NCBI GenBank assembly: GCA_937902925.1
Contig: CALFNN010000055.1
Coordinates: 1 to 64,000, forward strand
DNA length: 64,000 nucleotides
Origin: an uncultured Opitutaceae bacterium
Lineage (GTDB): Bacteria; Verrucomicrobiota; Verrucomicrobiia; Opitutales; Opitutaceae
Direction: 5' to 3'
The notes under the pieces were generated by a model. That model ran no database searches. It worked only from the letters and a program-made list of their open reading frames with translations, and was not told where the DNA came from. Below are positions 26,332-34,929 of the stretch, piece after piece (position 1 is the first letter of the stretch; the number at the start of each line of letters is the position of its first letter). The translations under genes and the position numbers were made by a program.

Positions 26332-28074
26332 ATGGATGACCCCACGCCAGCCGCCGGATTTCGCAAAGGCCTGACGAGCTACGGTGACCGCGAGTTCTCG
26401 GCGTTTCTGCGCAAGGCGTTCATCAAGGGCGCGGGTTATTCGGATGACGCGCTGACACGGCCGATCGTCGGCATCGTCAACACCGCGAGCGGTTACAATC
26501 CGTGCCATGGCAACGCGGTGGCGCTGCTCGAGGCGGTGAAACGTGGCGTGATGCTCGCGGGCGGACTGCCGGTGGAGTTCCCGACCATCTCCATCCACGA
26601 GAGCTTCGCGCATCCGACGAGCATGTTTCTGCGGAACCTCATGGCGATGGACACCGAGGAGATGATCCGCGCGCAGCCGATGGACGCGGTGGTGTTGATC
26701 GGCGGCTGCGACAAGACGGTCCCGGCGCAGTTGATGGGCGCGGCGTCGGCGGGCGTGCCGGCAATCCAGCTCGTGACCGGCCCGATGTTGACCGGCTCGC
26801 ACGAGGGGACGCGCGTCGGCGCGTGCACGGACTGCCGGCGATATTGGGGGAATTTTCGGGCGGGTGAGATCGACGAGGCGGAAATCGGCCGCGTCAACGA
26901 CCAGCTCGTCCCGAGCGTGGGCACCTGCTCGGTCATGGGCACGGCGAGCACGATGGCCTGCATCGCCGAGGCGCTCGGGATCATGCTGCCGGGCGGTGCG
27001 TCCGCGCCGGCGGTGACGGCGGACCGGATGCGCGTGGCGGAAAAGACCGGCGCGACGGCGGTGGCGATGATCGGGCGGCAACTGGCGCCCGAAAAAATCC
27101 TGACACCGCGCGCGTTCGAAAATGCGCTGCGTGTCCTGCTGGCGATCGGCGGCTCGACGAACGGGCTGATTCACCTTGCGGCGATCGCGGGGCGGCTCGG
27201 GATCGCGATCGATCTCGATGCGTTTGACCGGATGGGACGTGAGACGCCGGTGCTCGTCGACCTGAAACCTTCGGGCGGCGGCTACATGGAGGACTTTCAC
27301 CGCGCGGGAGGAATGGCCGCGGTCCTGCGCGAGCTGCGGCCGTTGCTGCATCTCGATGCGCTCACCGTGACCGGCCGGACGCTCGGGGAGGAACTGGACG
27401 CGGCGAGGCCGGCGTTTGTGCAGGAAATTGTGCGGAGTCGCGAGCGGCCGGTCTTCGCCGGCGGCGGCATCGCGGTGCTGCGGGGGAACCTCGCGCCGGG
27501 CGGTGCGATCATCAAGCAGGCGGCGGCGTCGCCGGAGTTGCTCGAACACGAGGGCCGCGCGGTGGTGTTCGAGAACGCGGAAGATATGGCGCGGTGGATC
27601 GACGATCCCGCGCTGGACGTGAGCGCGACGGATGTGCTCGTGTTGAAAAACATCGGGCCGATCGGCGCGCCGGGAATGCCGGAGGCGGGATTGATTCCAA
27701 TTCCGAGGAAACTCGCGCGGCAGGGCGTAAAGGACATGGTGCGGATTTCCGACGGCCGGATGAGCGGGACGGCGGCGGGGACGATCGTGCTGCACGTGAC
27801 ACCCGAGTCGGCGGCGGGCGGACCGCTCGCGGCGGTGCGGACGGGCGACCGGATCCGGCTGAGTGTGGCGCAGCGGACGATTTCGCTGCTCGTGAGCGAG
27901 GCGGAGGTCGCGGCGCGGCTGGCGAAGACGGTGCGCGTCGAGCCGGCCGTGACGGAGCGGGGCTACCGGAAATTATTCCTGCGCAGCGTGACGCAGGCGG
28001 ACCAGGGCTGCGATTTCGATTTCCTGCGCGCGACCGAGTGCAAGCACCGCGTGCCGGGAGAGAAGACGGGCTGA
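26332..28074 (+). CDS. IlvD/Edd-family sugar-acid (pentonate-type) dehydratase
   Basis: A 580-residue Fe-S dehydratase. The three cluster-binding cysteines are in NPCHGN (about 58), GGCDKT (about 126) and GTCSVMGTAST (about 199). The length and the N-terminus (FRKGLTSYGD) match arabonate/xylonate-type dehydratases more than IlvD, and GGSTNGLIHL, GGCDKTVPAQLMG and ISDGRMSGTAAGT are family hallmarks. It probably converts a C5 or C6 aldonate to the 2-keto-3-deoxy acid. The ATG at 26332 is chosen over upstream starts, which add an unrelated extension. It converges with an AraC regulator, suggesting substrate-controlled expression. Confidence 0.88.
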   Translation: MDDPTPAAGFRKGLTSYGDREFSAFLRKAFIKGAGYSDDALTRPIVGIVNTASGYNPCHGNAVALLEAVKRGVMLAGGLPVEFPTISIHESFAHPTSMFLRNLMAMDTEEMIRAQPMDAVVLIGGCDKTVPAQLMGAASAGVPAIQLVTGPMLTGSHEGTRVGACTDCRRYWGNFRAGEIDEAEIGRVNDQLVPSVGTCSVMGTASTMACIAEALGIMLPGGASAPAVTADRMRVAEKTGATAVAMIGRQLAPEKILTPRAFENALRVLLAIGGSTNGLIHLAAIAGRLGIAIDLDAFDRMGRETPVLVDLKPSGGGYMEDFHRAGGMAAVLRELRPLLHLDALTVTGRTLGEELDAARPAFVQEIVRSRERPVFAGGGIAVLRGNLAPGGAIIKQAAASPELLEHEGRAVVFENAEDMARWIDDPALDVSATDVLVLKNIGPIGAPGMPEAGLIPIPRKLARQGVKDMVRISDGRMSGTAAGTIVLHVTPESAAGGPLAAVRTGDRIRLSVAQRTISLLVSEAEVAARLAKTVRVEPAVTERGYRKLFLRSVTQADQGCDFDFLRATECKHRVPGEKTG

Positions 28075-28160
28075 GGACAAGCGGATCTGGTTGAAGGAGG
28101 AAGCCAGGAGGCCAGGAGAAATCCCGGAAGGAGCGAGGCCGGCCGGTCCCCTGCGGCCGC

Positions 28161-29027
28161 TCACGCGCTCATCGTGCGGTCGGCGGCGCGGGCGCAGAAC
28201 TCACGGACGGGGACGACGCCCGGCGGGAGCGGCTTGGCATAGCCGGCGACGAGGCGCTTCCGCCAGTGAGTGGGCGTGAAATGGTGCGCGCGCCGGTATT
28301 CGCGGCAGAAATGGGCGGCGTTGGCGTAGCCGCAGTGGCGCGCGACGTCCTCCAGCGTATGATCCGTGCGGCTCATCAATTCGTTGGCTTTCTCGATGCG
28401 GATGCGGCCGAACGCGGTCTTGGGGCTGATGTGCCGCACCTGCATGAAGAGCCGGCGCAGGTGGCTGATCGAGATATGCGTGGCCTCGGCCACCTCTTTC
28501 ACCGACGGCCGGCGGGCGACGTGCTCGGCATACCAGGAGAGGGCGCGGCCGACCTTGAAATTGGCCAGGTCGGGCAGGGCCGGCGGCTGGCTCTTGGCGT
28601 GGTCGGCGAGCGCAAGCGCGGCGAGGTCCATCAGCCGCCCCTGAAAGCAGATCGGGCTGAGGAGATTGGGTTCGCAGAAATGGGGCTCGAGCTCGGTGGC
28701 GATCGCCTTCAGCCGGACGATGTCGGCATCGGTGAGTTTTTTCGCGAACCAGCCGCGCTCGCGCGTGATTTCATCGAGCGGATAGGGCGCGGTGCCGAAG
28801 TGAAAGACGATGCGGTGAAACGTGTGCCGGCCGTCGTCGGCCCAGGCGTGGGAGCATTCGGGGGCGCAGACCCAGAGGGTTTTTTCCACGAGCGCGGGGC
28901 GCTCGCCATCGTGGAACACCGGGCCGCACCGCCCCGCGATGACCGCGTAGAATTCCCAATTCGTGCGCGTGTTGCACACCATCGAATTCTTCCAACGAAT
29001 GCGGCCATTGGCGTAGTAACGCAGCAT
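28161..29027 (-). CDS. AraC-family transcriptional regulator
   Basis: A 288-residue regulator. The N-terminal half has a cupin-like ligand domain (WEFYAVIAGRCGPVFHDGE, then HTFHRIVFHFG). The C-terminal double helix-turn-helix is complete: VKEVAEATHISISHLRRLF and LEDVARHCGYANAAHFCREY, ending with FTPTHWRK. The ATG at 29027 is preferred because upstream codons give no domain. It sits between the sugar-acid dehydratase (convergent) and a TonB receptor (same strand, upstream), so it may sense a sugar or sugar acid. Confidence 0.9.
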   Translation of the reverse strand: MLRYYANGRIRWKNSMVCNTRTNWEFYAVIAGRCGPVFHDGERPALVEKTLWVCAPECSHAWADDGRHTFHRIVFHFGTAPYPLDEITRERGWFAKKLTDADIVRLKAIATELEPHFCEPNLLSPICFQGRLMDLAALALADHAKSQPPALPDLANFKVGRALSWYAEHVARRPSVKEVAEATHISISHLRRLFMQVRHISPKTAFGRIRIEKANELMSRTDHTLEDVARHCGYANAAHFCREYRRAHHFTPTHWRKRLVAGYAKPLPPGVVPVREFCARAADRTMSA

Positions 29028-29122
29028 GGCGGGTGGGGGTTGCGCCAAGGCTGGGCGTGCCACCCCGCAACACAAGACGTGCGGAGCCTGCCAGTCAGGC
29101 CGGGGCCGGTCGCAAACCGAAA

Positions 29123-29160
29123 CCGGACGGCGCGACGACCGGTGCCGTCGCGCCGTCCGG
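29123..29160 (-). terminator. intrinsic terminator of the TonB receptor gene
   Basis: A perfect 15-base stem (29123-29137 with 29146-29160) has an 8-base loop ACCGGTGC. Reading leftward it begins just after the receptor stop at 29165 and is followed by GGTTTCGGTTT, a weak U-rich tail. Confidence 0.75.
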
Positions 29161-29164
29161 CGGA

Positions 29165-31552
29165 TCAGAATTTATAGGTGAACGACGAGCGCAGGGAGCG
29201 CGGATCGCCGACGTAGAGCGAATTGCGGTTCAAGGCGGCCTGGATGTAATCCTGGTTCATCAGGTTCACGATCGTGAGGCGTGCGGTCCACGTGGGCGTG
29301 CGATAGCTGAAGCCCAGGTTGTAGATGGTGCGGCCCGCCACCTTGAAGCTGGGTTGCTGGGGCACGAATTTCACGGCGCCGGGGAGCGGCTTCGTCGTGG
29401 TGTAGGCCGGGTTGACCTGGTCGCCGGGCGCCTCGCCCTTGTAATCGATCCCGAAGTTCACGCCGAAACCGGAGAACATGCCCTCGGTGAAGCGGTAGTC
29501 GACATAGCCGGCGCCGCTCTGGTCGGCGACGGCGCGATACTTCACGTCGAACGGCTGGCGCAGCCGAAAGTCGGTGTAGTTGCCGATGAGCGTGAGGTTC
29601 TTGCTGAGCGCGTAGCTGAGCTCGACCTCCCAGCCCTTCGACGTGAGGTCGAGGTAGAGCGGGTTGGGCAGCGCCGCGGCGCCGGCGAAATCGCCCTGTG
29701 CGACCAGCACGTAGTATTGGCTGTTGGGCGCGGCGTAGTTCGCCTGCGTGATGTCGAAATAGGAGATCGACGAGGTGAACGTGTTGTCGAGGAAGTTGAG
29801 CTTGATGCCGTATTCCTTCTGGTTGCCCTCGGCGACCTTGGCGGGGATGATCGTGCCGGCGCTGAGCGAGCCGGGCATGGTGCCGCCGGTGGTGTTGTAG
29901 CCGTAGAAGAGGGAGACCTCCTTGATCGGCTTGATCACGACCCCGAACGTCTCGGCGTTGCTGGTGCGCGAGTAGGTCAGCGGGGCGCCGGCGACGAGGC
30001 CGACGCCGGAATTGTCGGTGCGGTCGAGATCGCCGTTGAAATGGGAGTAGCCGCCGGAGAGCTGGAGGCGGCCGCTCCACAGGCTGACGTTTTCGTAGGC
30101 GAAGAACTGGAGGTCGGTCTGCTCGCCGACCTTGTCGGTGCCGCCGTTGGCCGCGGTCGGCTGCTGGAAGGCATAGCCGCCGTAGGTGATCGAGCCGAGC
30201 GACGCCGCGCTGACGGGCAGGCGTGCGGCCGCCGGGTAGGACTTGAAGTGGACCTTCGACTTGTTGCCGGCGAAGCCGGCGATCGTGGTGGACTTGAAGA
30301 GGTCGTTGTCGAACCGCATCGCCCAGTCATTCTTGATGTGCGACTCGGTGTATTCGAGGTAAACGCGGCCCTGGTTGCGGGTGTAAACCCACGTGGACGG
30401 CGTCGCGATCGGCGTGGTGACCGAAGTCGCGACGGCGGTGGCGCCGGAGTTATCGACGGTCCAGACGACGCCCGGTTCGTAGAGGCCGGTGTTGGGATTG
30501 CGCGTGCCGCCGCCGCCGCCGGGCAGGCCGGCGATCGAGGCGTTGGTGCCGCCGATGTCCGAGCGAATGACATGGTCCGCCATCACCTGGAGCCGGGAGG
30601 TGAGATGGCTGCCCCACGTCGAGAGGAGTTCGCCGCTGGCGCGCTCGGTGGCGCGGTGCCGGGTGTCGGTGTCGTCGCCGAACGACCAGTTGCGCGGCAG
30701 GCCCTCGGCGACGCGAGCGTAGTCGTTGCTGCCGACGCGGGGATCGAGCGGGATGCCGCTGTCGTTGGTCTCGCGGTTTTGCACGACCTCGCCCTTGAGC
30801 GTCAGTTTCTGCCCGGGGGTGAGCTGGATCGAATACGACGGCGCGAAGATATAGCCGTTGCGATACTTCGCCATCTGGTAGCCCTCGCTGCGCCAGTAGC
30901 CGGCGATGACGCGGGCGGCTTGCTTGCCATCGGCGGTGAGGACGCGATTGACGTCGAAACTCGCGCCCGTGCCGAAGTAGGTGGCGAGTTCGAGGGTCGT
31001 GCTCGCCTGGTTCTTGCCGATGGGCGATTTCGTGATCGGGTTCATCTGCCCGCCGGGGCTGCCGCCGGGCACGAGGATCGCATTCGGACCCTTGATGATC
31101 TCGATGCGCTCGATGTTATACGGCGCGAGCGTCATGCTGTAGCCATCCTGGCCGGAGATTTCCGTGCCGTCGATGAACTCGTGCGACACCTGGTAGCCGC
31201 GGATCTGGTAGCGGTCGCTTCCCATGGTGAGCGACGACTCGGTGATGGGCGTCACGTATTTCGCGACGTCGAGCATCTTCTGGCCCATGGAGTCCTGGAT
31301 GAGGTCGCTCGTCACGACCGAGATCGTCTGCGGGATGTCCTGGATCGGCATCGCCACGCGCGACGCCGAGAGCGCCTGGCTCGACTGGTAGGGGTTGACG
31401 GCGTTTTCGGTGATCGTGAACTGCGGGAGCGCAATCGTCTCGTCTTTGTCTTTGGCCGGGGCGGTGGCCTGGCCGAATGCCGCGGGGCCCGCGCCCAGCA
31501 GGAGGGCGAGGGACACGGCACGAAGGATAGCGGGGTTATGGTAGTTTTGCAT
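29165..31552 (-). CDS. TonB-dependent outer-membrane receptor
   Basis: A 795-residue receptor with a signal peptide (residues 1-28, ending AAFGQA), a plug domain (about 50-195, with DIPQTISVVTSDLIQD, RYQIRGYQVSHEFIDG, IERIEIIKGPNAILVPGG) and a C-terminal 22-strand barrel ending in the typical aromatic residue (SFTYKF). It resembles FecA/FhuA-type siderophore receptors, though in this group such receptors also import oligosaccharides. A TonB-box-like stretch ETIALPQFTITE precedes the plug. There is no N-terminal signalling domain, so it does not drive an ECF sigma by the FecI route. The substrate is unknown. Confidence 0.92.
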   Translation of the reverse strand: MQNYHNPAILRAVSLALLLGAGPAAFGQATAPAKDKDETIALPQFTITENAVNPYQSSQALSASRVAMPIQDIPQTISVVTSDLIQDSMGQKMLDVAKYVTPITESSLTMGSDRYQIRGYQVSHEFIDGTEISGQDGYSMTLAPYNIERIEIIKGPNAILVPGGSPGGQMNPITKSPIGKNQASTTLELATYFGTGASFDVNRVLTADGKQAARVIAGYWRSEGYQMAKYRNGYIFAPSYSIQLTPGQKLTLKGEVVQNRETNDSGIPLDPRVGSNDYARVAEGLPRNWSFGDDTDTRHRATERASGELLSTWGSHLTSRLQVMADHVIRSDIGGTNASIAGLPGGGGGTRNPNTGLYEPGVVWTVDNSGATAVATSVTTPIATPSTWVYTRNQGRVYLEYTESHIKNDWAMRFDNDLFKSTTIAGFAGNKSKVHFKSYPAAARLPVSAASLGSITYGGYAFQQPTAANGGTDKVGEQTDLQFFAYENVSLWSGRLQLSGGYSHFNGDLDRTDNSGVGLVAGAPLTYSRTSNAETFGVVIKPIKEVSLFYGYNTTGGTMPGSLSAGTIIPAKVAEGNQKEYGIKLNFLDNTFTSSISYFDITQANYAAPNSQYYVLVAQGDFAGAAALPNPLYLDLTSKGWEVELSYALSKNLTLIGNYTDFRLRQPFDVKYRAVADQSGAGYVDYRFTEGMFSGFGVNFGIDYKGEAPGDQVNPAYTTTKPLPGAVKFVPQQPSFKVAGRTIYNLGFSYRTPTWTARLTIVNLMNQDYIQAALNRNSLYVGDPRSLRSSFTYKF

Positions 31553-31833
31553 GGTTCGAGGAGCGGAGGAATTCAGCGCGGCGGGACGCGGTCCCGGTGG
31601 GAGTTGGTCAACGCCGCGCGTGCGGTGGCAGGGACAGGGGAAACATGAGTGCGGTGCGATCCGAAGGTGCAGGAATCGCCCGGGGTGTTGGTTCTAGAAA
31701 CGCGCGCGCCCATGGGGCGTAAAGCGGCGAAACCGCTCGGGTTGTTGCACAATCCGCTCACGCGAGTTTGGCGGGGCCGGTGGGGCCGCCGTTCTGCGAT
31801 TGCGGGAGGTGCGCGCCCGCGACACCGTAAATC
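31553..31833. other. divergent upstream region, no gene
   Basis: About 280 bases between the divergent TonB receptor and DUF983 genes. It must hold both promoters, but I can pick neither the TGTCC/TATTA nor the TTTGTTCGGTTT element in it. A weak small hairpin (AGCGG/CCGCT, near 31722) is the only structure seen. Confidence 0.4.
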
Positions 31834-32235
31834 ATGAACGTGACCCGCCGCCAGATTGTCACCCGTGGCCTCGCCGGGCATTGTCCCAATTGCGGCGGGC
31901 ATGCGCTGTTCCACGCCGGGGCGCGGTTCAAGATCAACGAGCGGTGTCCGGACTGCGGGATGAAGCTGGACCGCGGCGACGGATTCTTCCTCGGGCCTTT
32001 TGTGATCAATTACACGGTGACGGTCGCCGTCTTCATCGTTCCGGTCGTGCTGCTCGGGGTGCTGGGGGTGATCGCCAAACTCGCGGCGGTCGCCCTCATC
32101 GTCGCCGGCGCGATCGTCATTCCGATTCTCCTCTACCGCCGGTCATGGAGCTGGTGGCTGATGGCATATTTTTATTTCCTGCCGCAGAAGCTGCCGAAAA
32201 ACCATGACGAGCAGCACGAGGACGAAGAGGAGTAG
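31834..32235 (+). CDS. DUF983-family zinc-ribbon membrane protein
   Basis: A 133-residue protein with an N-terminal zinc ribbon made of CPNCG (residues 17-21) and CPDCG (residues 40-44), followed by two transmembrane helices (about 56-80 and 84-102) and an acidic His/Glu tail. This is the DUF983 layout; the family's role is not established. It ends 68 bases before sigma paralog D, whose promoter element begins 27 bases after this stop. Its expression is probably separate from the sigma. Confidence 0.85.
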   Translation: MNVTRRQIVTRGLAGHCPNCGGHALFHAGARFKINERCPDCGMKLDRGDGFFLGPFVINYTVTVAVFIVPVVLLGVLGVIAKLAAVALIVAGAIVIPILLYRRSWSWWLMAYFYFLPQKLPKNHDEQHEDEEE

Positions 32236-32262
32236 AACAACCGCGAGTTCGGGTCGAAAAAC

Positions 32263-32298
32263 TTTGTTCGGTTTTTGGGCCGGCGGTTGCCATAGAGC
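32263..32298 (+). promoter_or_regulatory. sigma-fusion promoter element, copy D
   Basis: TTTGTTCGGTTT, a 16-base spacer, then CATAGAGC, only 4 bases before the ATG at 32303. A transcript starting 6-8 bases after the second block would begin at or near the start codon. Confidence 0.6.
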
Positions 32299-32302
32299 AA
32301 TC

Positions 32303-33874
32303 ATGCCGGATGATGCCACGCTGCTTCGCCGCTACGCCACGGAACGCGCCGAGGACGCGTTTGCGGAGCTGGTGCGCCGGCACGTCGATGGCGTCTATTC
32401 CGCCGCGCTGCGGCGGGTCGGCGGCGATGCGCACCTAGCGGAGGATGTGACGCAGCAGGTTTTCGTGGCGCTCGCGCGAAAAGCGGCCGCGCTGGTCGGC
32501 CACCCGGTGTTGAGCGCGTGGCTTTATCGCACCACGCGCAACGAGGCGGCCAACTTGGTGCGCCACGAACGCCGCCGGAAACGGCGCGAACTGGAGGCTG
32601 GAACCATGGAAGAACTACTCGCGCCGACGAATACCCGTGCCGACTGGAGCCGGGTGGCGCCCGTGCTCGACGCGGCGATCGACGAATTGAACGAGCGCGA
32701 CCGCGAGGCGATCTTGCTGCGCTTTGTCGACCGCCTGGGCTTTTCGGAAATGGGCGCGGCCCTGCGACTGACCGAAGACGCCGCGCGGATACGAGTGAAG
32801 CGCTCGCTGGAGAAGCTACGTGTGCTGCTCACCCAGCGTGGCGTGACGTCGACGGGCACTGCACTTGGGCTGGCGTTGGCAAACCACGCGCTGGCGGCGG
32901 CTCCGTCGGGGCTCGCCGCCAGCGTGACCGGCTCCGTGGCGCTCTCGGCCAATGCCGCCACGTCACCGGTGGTCGCTTTTCTTCAACTCATGAGCGCTTC
33001 AAAAATTGCCCTAACTGTCGCCGGGACGCTGCTCGTTCTCGCGGTGGGAATTGCCACTCGAGAATCCTCGAACCGCCGTGCTGCCGAGGCTGCACTGAAT
33101 GCGGCCGATCAGAGTTATGTGGCGCAAATTGCGAAGCAGCGTGCGTTGGAGCAGCGCGCCCAGGCGTCGGAGCGGGATGCGGCTCAACTTCGGGAGACCA
33201 TCGACGAGACGCGCACGAAGGAGGCTGGCTCGATGGCGCGAACCGCGTTGGAGGCGCAGGCTCCCAAGGCGGCGCCAGCTTGGGATCCGGTTGCGGAGGG
33301 ACAGGCGTTTCTTGCGCGCCATCCAGAGGTGAAAAAGGCTCTCATCGAACGCGCCAAGGCCTCTGTGCGGTTCCGGTTCGGCCAGCTCTACGCGTCGCTC
33401 GGACTCACAACCGAGCAAATCGATCAGTTCGAAACCTTGATGAGCGGGGCCGCGGCGACCAGCGGGGCATTTGGGCCGAATGGCCAACAGTTGGCGCTCA
33501 AAGCGGGTCCGGACATTCCGGAAGAGGAGATTGTCACGCGCTTGCACGCACTTTTGGGCGAAGAAGGGTTCCAACAATTTCAGAAGTTTGGTCAGGTGGC
33601 CCCGGCACGCGACCTCACAGTGCAGGTTGCCAGCGACCTGAGTTTCACGGATTCGCCACTGACACCGCAACAGGCGGAACAGCTACAGCAAATATTGGCC
33701 GGCGGCCGCGCGGAGCGGCGCGGGTCCCAGACCAGCCGGTTCGATCGGAGCGCCGTTATCGCCAGAGCGAAGAGTGTTCTATCGGCGCCCCAACTTGTGG
33801 TGCTGGACGGTGCGTTGGCAAAAACCCAGCTCCAGCAGACGATCAATCATATGATCAATGCATCCGGCAAATAA
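32303..33874 (+). CDS. membrane-tethered ECF sigma factor (paralog D)
   Basis: A 523-residue fusion. The ECF domain is residues 1-180 (HVDGVYSAALRRVGGDAH; ERDREAILLRFVDRLGFSEM; LTEDAARIRVKRSLEKL), the linker starts with QRGVTSTGTAL, the transmembrane helix is about 235-251 after LMSASK, and a coiled coil runs to about 320 (EQRAQASERDAAQLRETIDE). The outer domain has FLARHPEVKKALIERAK, YASLGLTTEQIDQFETLM, LLGEEGFQQFQKFG and LSFTDSPLTPQQAEQLQQIL. It is closest to paralog B. Its end overlaps the partner gene by 17 bases. Confidence 0.88.
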   Translation: MPDDATLLRRYATERAEDAFAELVRRHVDGVYSAALRRVGGDAHLAEDVTQQVFVALARKAAALVGHPVLSAWLYRTTRNEAANLVRHERRRKRRELEAGTMEELLAPTNTRADWSRVAPVLDAAIDELNERDREAILLRFVDRLGFSEMGAALRLTEDAARIRVKRSLEKLRVLLTQRGVTSTGTALGLALANHALAAAPSGLAASVTGSVALSANAATSPVVAFLQLMSASKIALTVAGTLLVLAVGIATRESSNRRAAEAALNAADQSYVAQIAKQRALEQRAQASERDAAQLRETIDETRTKEAGSMARTALEAQAPKAAPAWDPVAEGQAFLARHPEVKKALIERAKASVRFRFGQLYASLGLTTEQIDQFETLMSGAAATSGAFGPNGQQLALKAGPDIPEEEIVTRLHALLGEEGFQQFQKFGQVAPARDLTVQVASDLSFTDSPLTPQQAEQLQQILAGGRAERRGSQTSRFDRSAVIARAKSVLSAPQLVVLDGALAKTQLQQTINHMINASGK

Positions 33875-34853
33875 CCGTGTGGGCCTGAGGGCGCTTATCG
33901 TTGTCGTCGTCACCGCGATTCTCGTGGTGGCCGCTGGAAGCGCGTGGCGCAACGTGCGGTTGGCACGCGCTGCAAACGCCGCACTCGTTGTCGTCGAGCG
34001 GAAGCGAGCCGCCGCAGGCGAGGCGGTCCGGGGCGTTGAAGTTCGATTCGCCGAGGCGGAAAAGAACCGGGTGAAGTTGCAGGCCGAATTCGACCGTCGG
34101 CAAAAGACGAAAGGCTCCATGACGGGAGCGGCTGCGTCGCGGCCGCACGATCCGGCCACGCTAATGGAGCAGTTGCGCGCAATGATCCAAAAGCAGCAGG
34201 AAGCGGAAAAGGATCCGAGGATCCAGTTACTGCAGCTTGCCGTCCGCCGGGCAAAAATGGCGGCGACCTTTGGCCTGCTGTTCCGGACGCTCGGGCTCAT
34301 GCCCGGGCAAATCGAGAAATTTGAAGACAATGCCACCAGACGAGAGGAGCAGCAGATGGATCTTTGGGCCGTCATGCATGAGCAGGGTTTGACGCTGCAA
34401 GACCCCGCGCTCGCCAAGCTCTTCTTGGAAATCGAGCCCGAGTATCAGGCGGCTCAAAAGGAGCTGCTGGGGGAAGCGGGCTATCGTAAATTTCAGGCTT
34501 ACGAGCGTGTGGCGTCCATGCGGGACACGGTGAGCCGCTTCGCAGGAGTGGCGACGGTGATGGGAATGCCCTTCACGTCGTCGCAGGCAGGGCAGCTCGC
34601 GCAAATTCTGGCGGGCGCGAGCAACAGCTACCGGAAAGGTGGGAAAGCCGATGCCTTTTCAGTCAATTGGTCGCTCGTTGACAAACAAGCGGAGGCGATT
34701 CTTTCCGATTCACAAATGACCCTGATCAAGACGATCGAGCCGGGAGGCGAGGGGGGCCGGTTTGAGAGCGAGTGGAACAAGCTCATGATTCAAGCACAGA
34801 ATGACGACAGGGCGAACGGGTCGGCATCCGCGGTGCCGGGCCCGGGCGGATAG
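33858..34853 (+). CDS. single-pass membrane partner of sigma paralog D
   Basis: A 331-residue protein whose start lies 17 bases inside the end of sigma D. An N-terminal transmembrane helix (about residues 10-28) leads into a coiled coil (about 40-85) and the shared outer domain: EKDPRIQLLQLAVRRAKMAA, FRTLGLMPGQIEKFEDN, LLGEAGYRKFQAYERV, MPFTSSQAGQLAQILAGAS, YRKGGKADAFSVNW and IKTIEPGGEGGRF. The order and spacing match the partner at 21191 best. The C-terminal tail is Gly/Pro/Ser-rich. No function beyond sigma partnership can be inferred. Confidence 0.75.
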   Translation: MHPANNRVGLRALIVVVVTAILVVAAGSAWRNVRLARAANAALVVVERKRAAAGEAVRGVEVRFAEAEKNRVKLQAEFDRRQKTKGSMTGAAASRPHDPATLMEQLRAMIQKQQEAEKDPRIQLLQLAVRRAKMAATFGLLFRTLGLMPGQIEKFEDNATRREEQQMDLWAVMHEQGLTLQDPALAKLFLEIEPEYQAAQKELLGEAGYRKFQAYERVASMRDTVSRFAGVATVMGMPFTSSQAGQLAQILAGASNSYRKGGKADAFSVNWSLVDKQAEAILSDSQMTLIKTIEPGGEGGRFESEWNKLMIQAQNDDRANGSASAVPGPGG

Positions 34854-34883
34854 CCGTTGCCGGGACGAGCGGGCCGACAATTC

Positions 34884-34919
34884 TTTGTTCGGTTTTCGCG
34901 GGGGTGGCCATTATGGGGT
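34884..34919 (+). promoter_or_regulatory. sigma-fusion promoter element, copy E
   Basis: TTTGTTCGGTTT, a 16-base spacer, then TATGGGGT, 10 bases before the ATG at 34930. Both blocks are close to the consensus. Confidence 0.6.
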
Positions 34920-34929
34920 AGAAAATACC

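Noticed and set aside
29165-31552. Idea that this TonB receptor signals to a nearby sigma fusion by a FecA-type route
   Set aside because: It lacks an N-terminal signalling domain before the plug, and the fusions lack a FecR partner.
29033-31648. 871-codon open frame on the plus strand
   Set aside because: It is antisense to a clear TonB receptor. The product is Val/Glu/Arg/Gly repeats without fold signatures.
31883-31912. TGTCCCAATT... similar to the TGTCC/TATTA promoter element
   Set aside because: It encodes the CPNCG zinc ribbon of the DUF983 protein; the second block reads TGTTCC, not TATTA.
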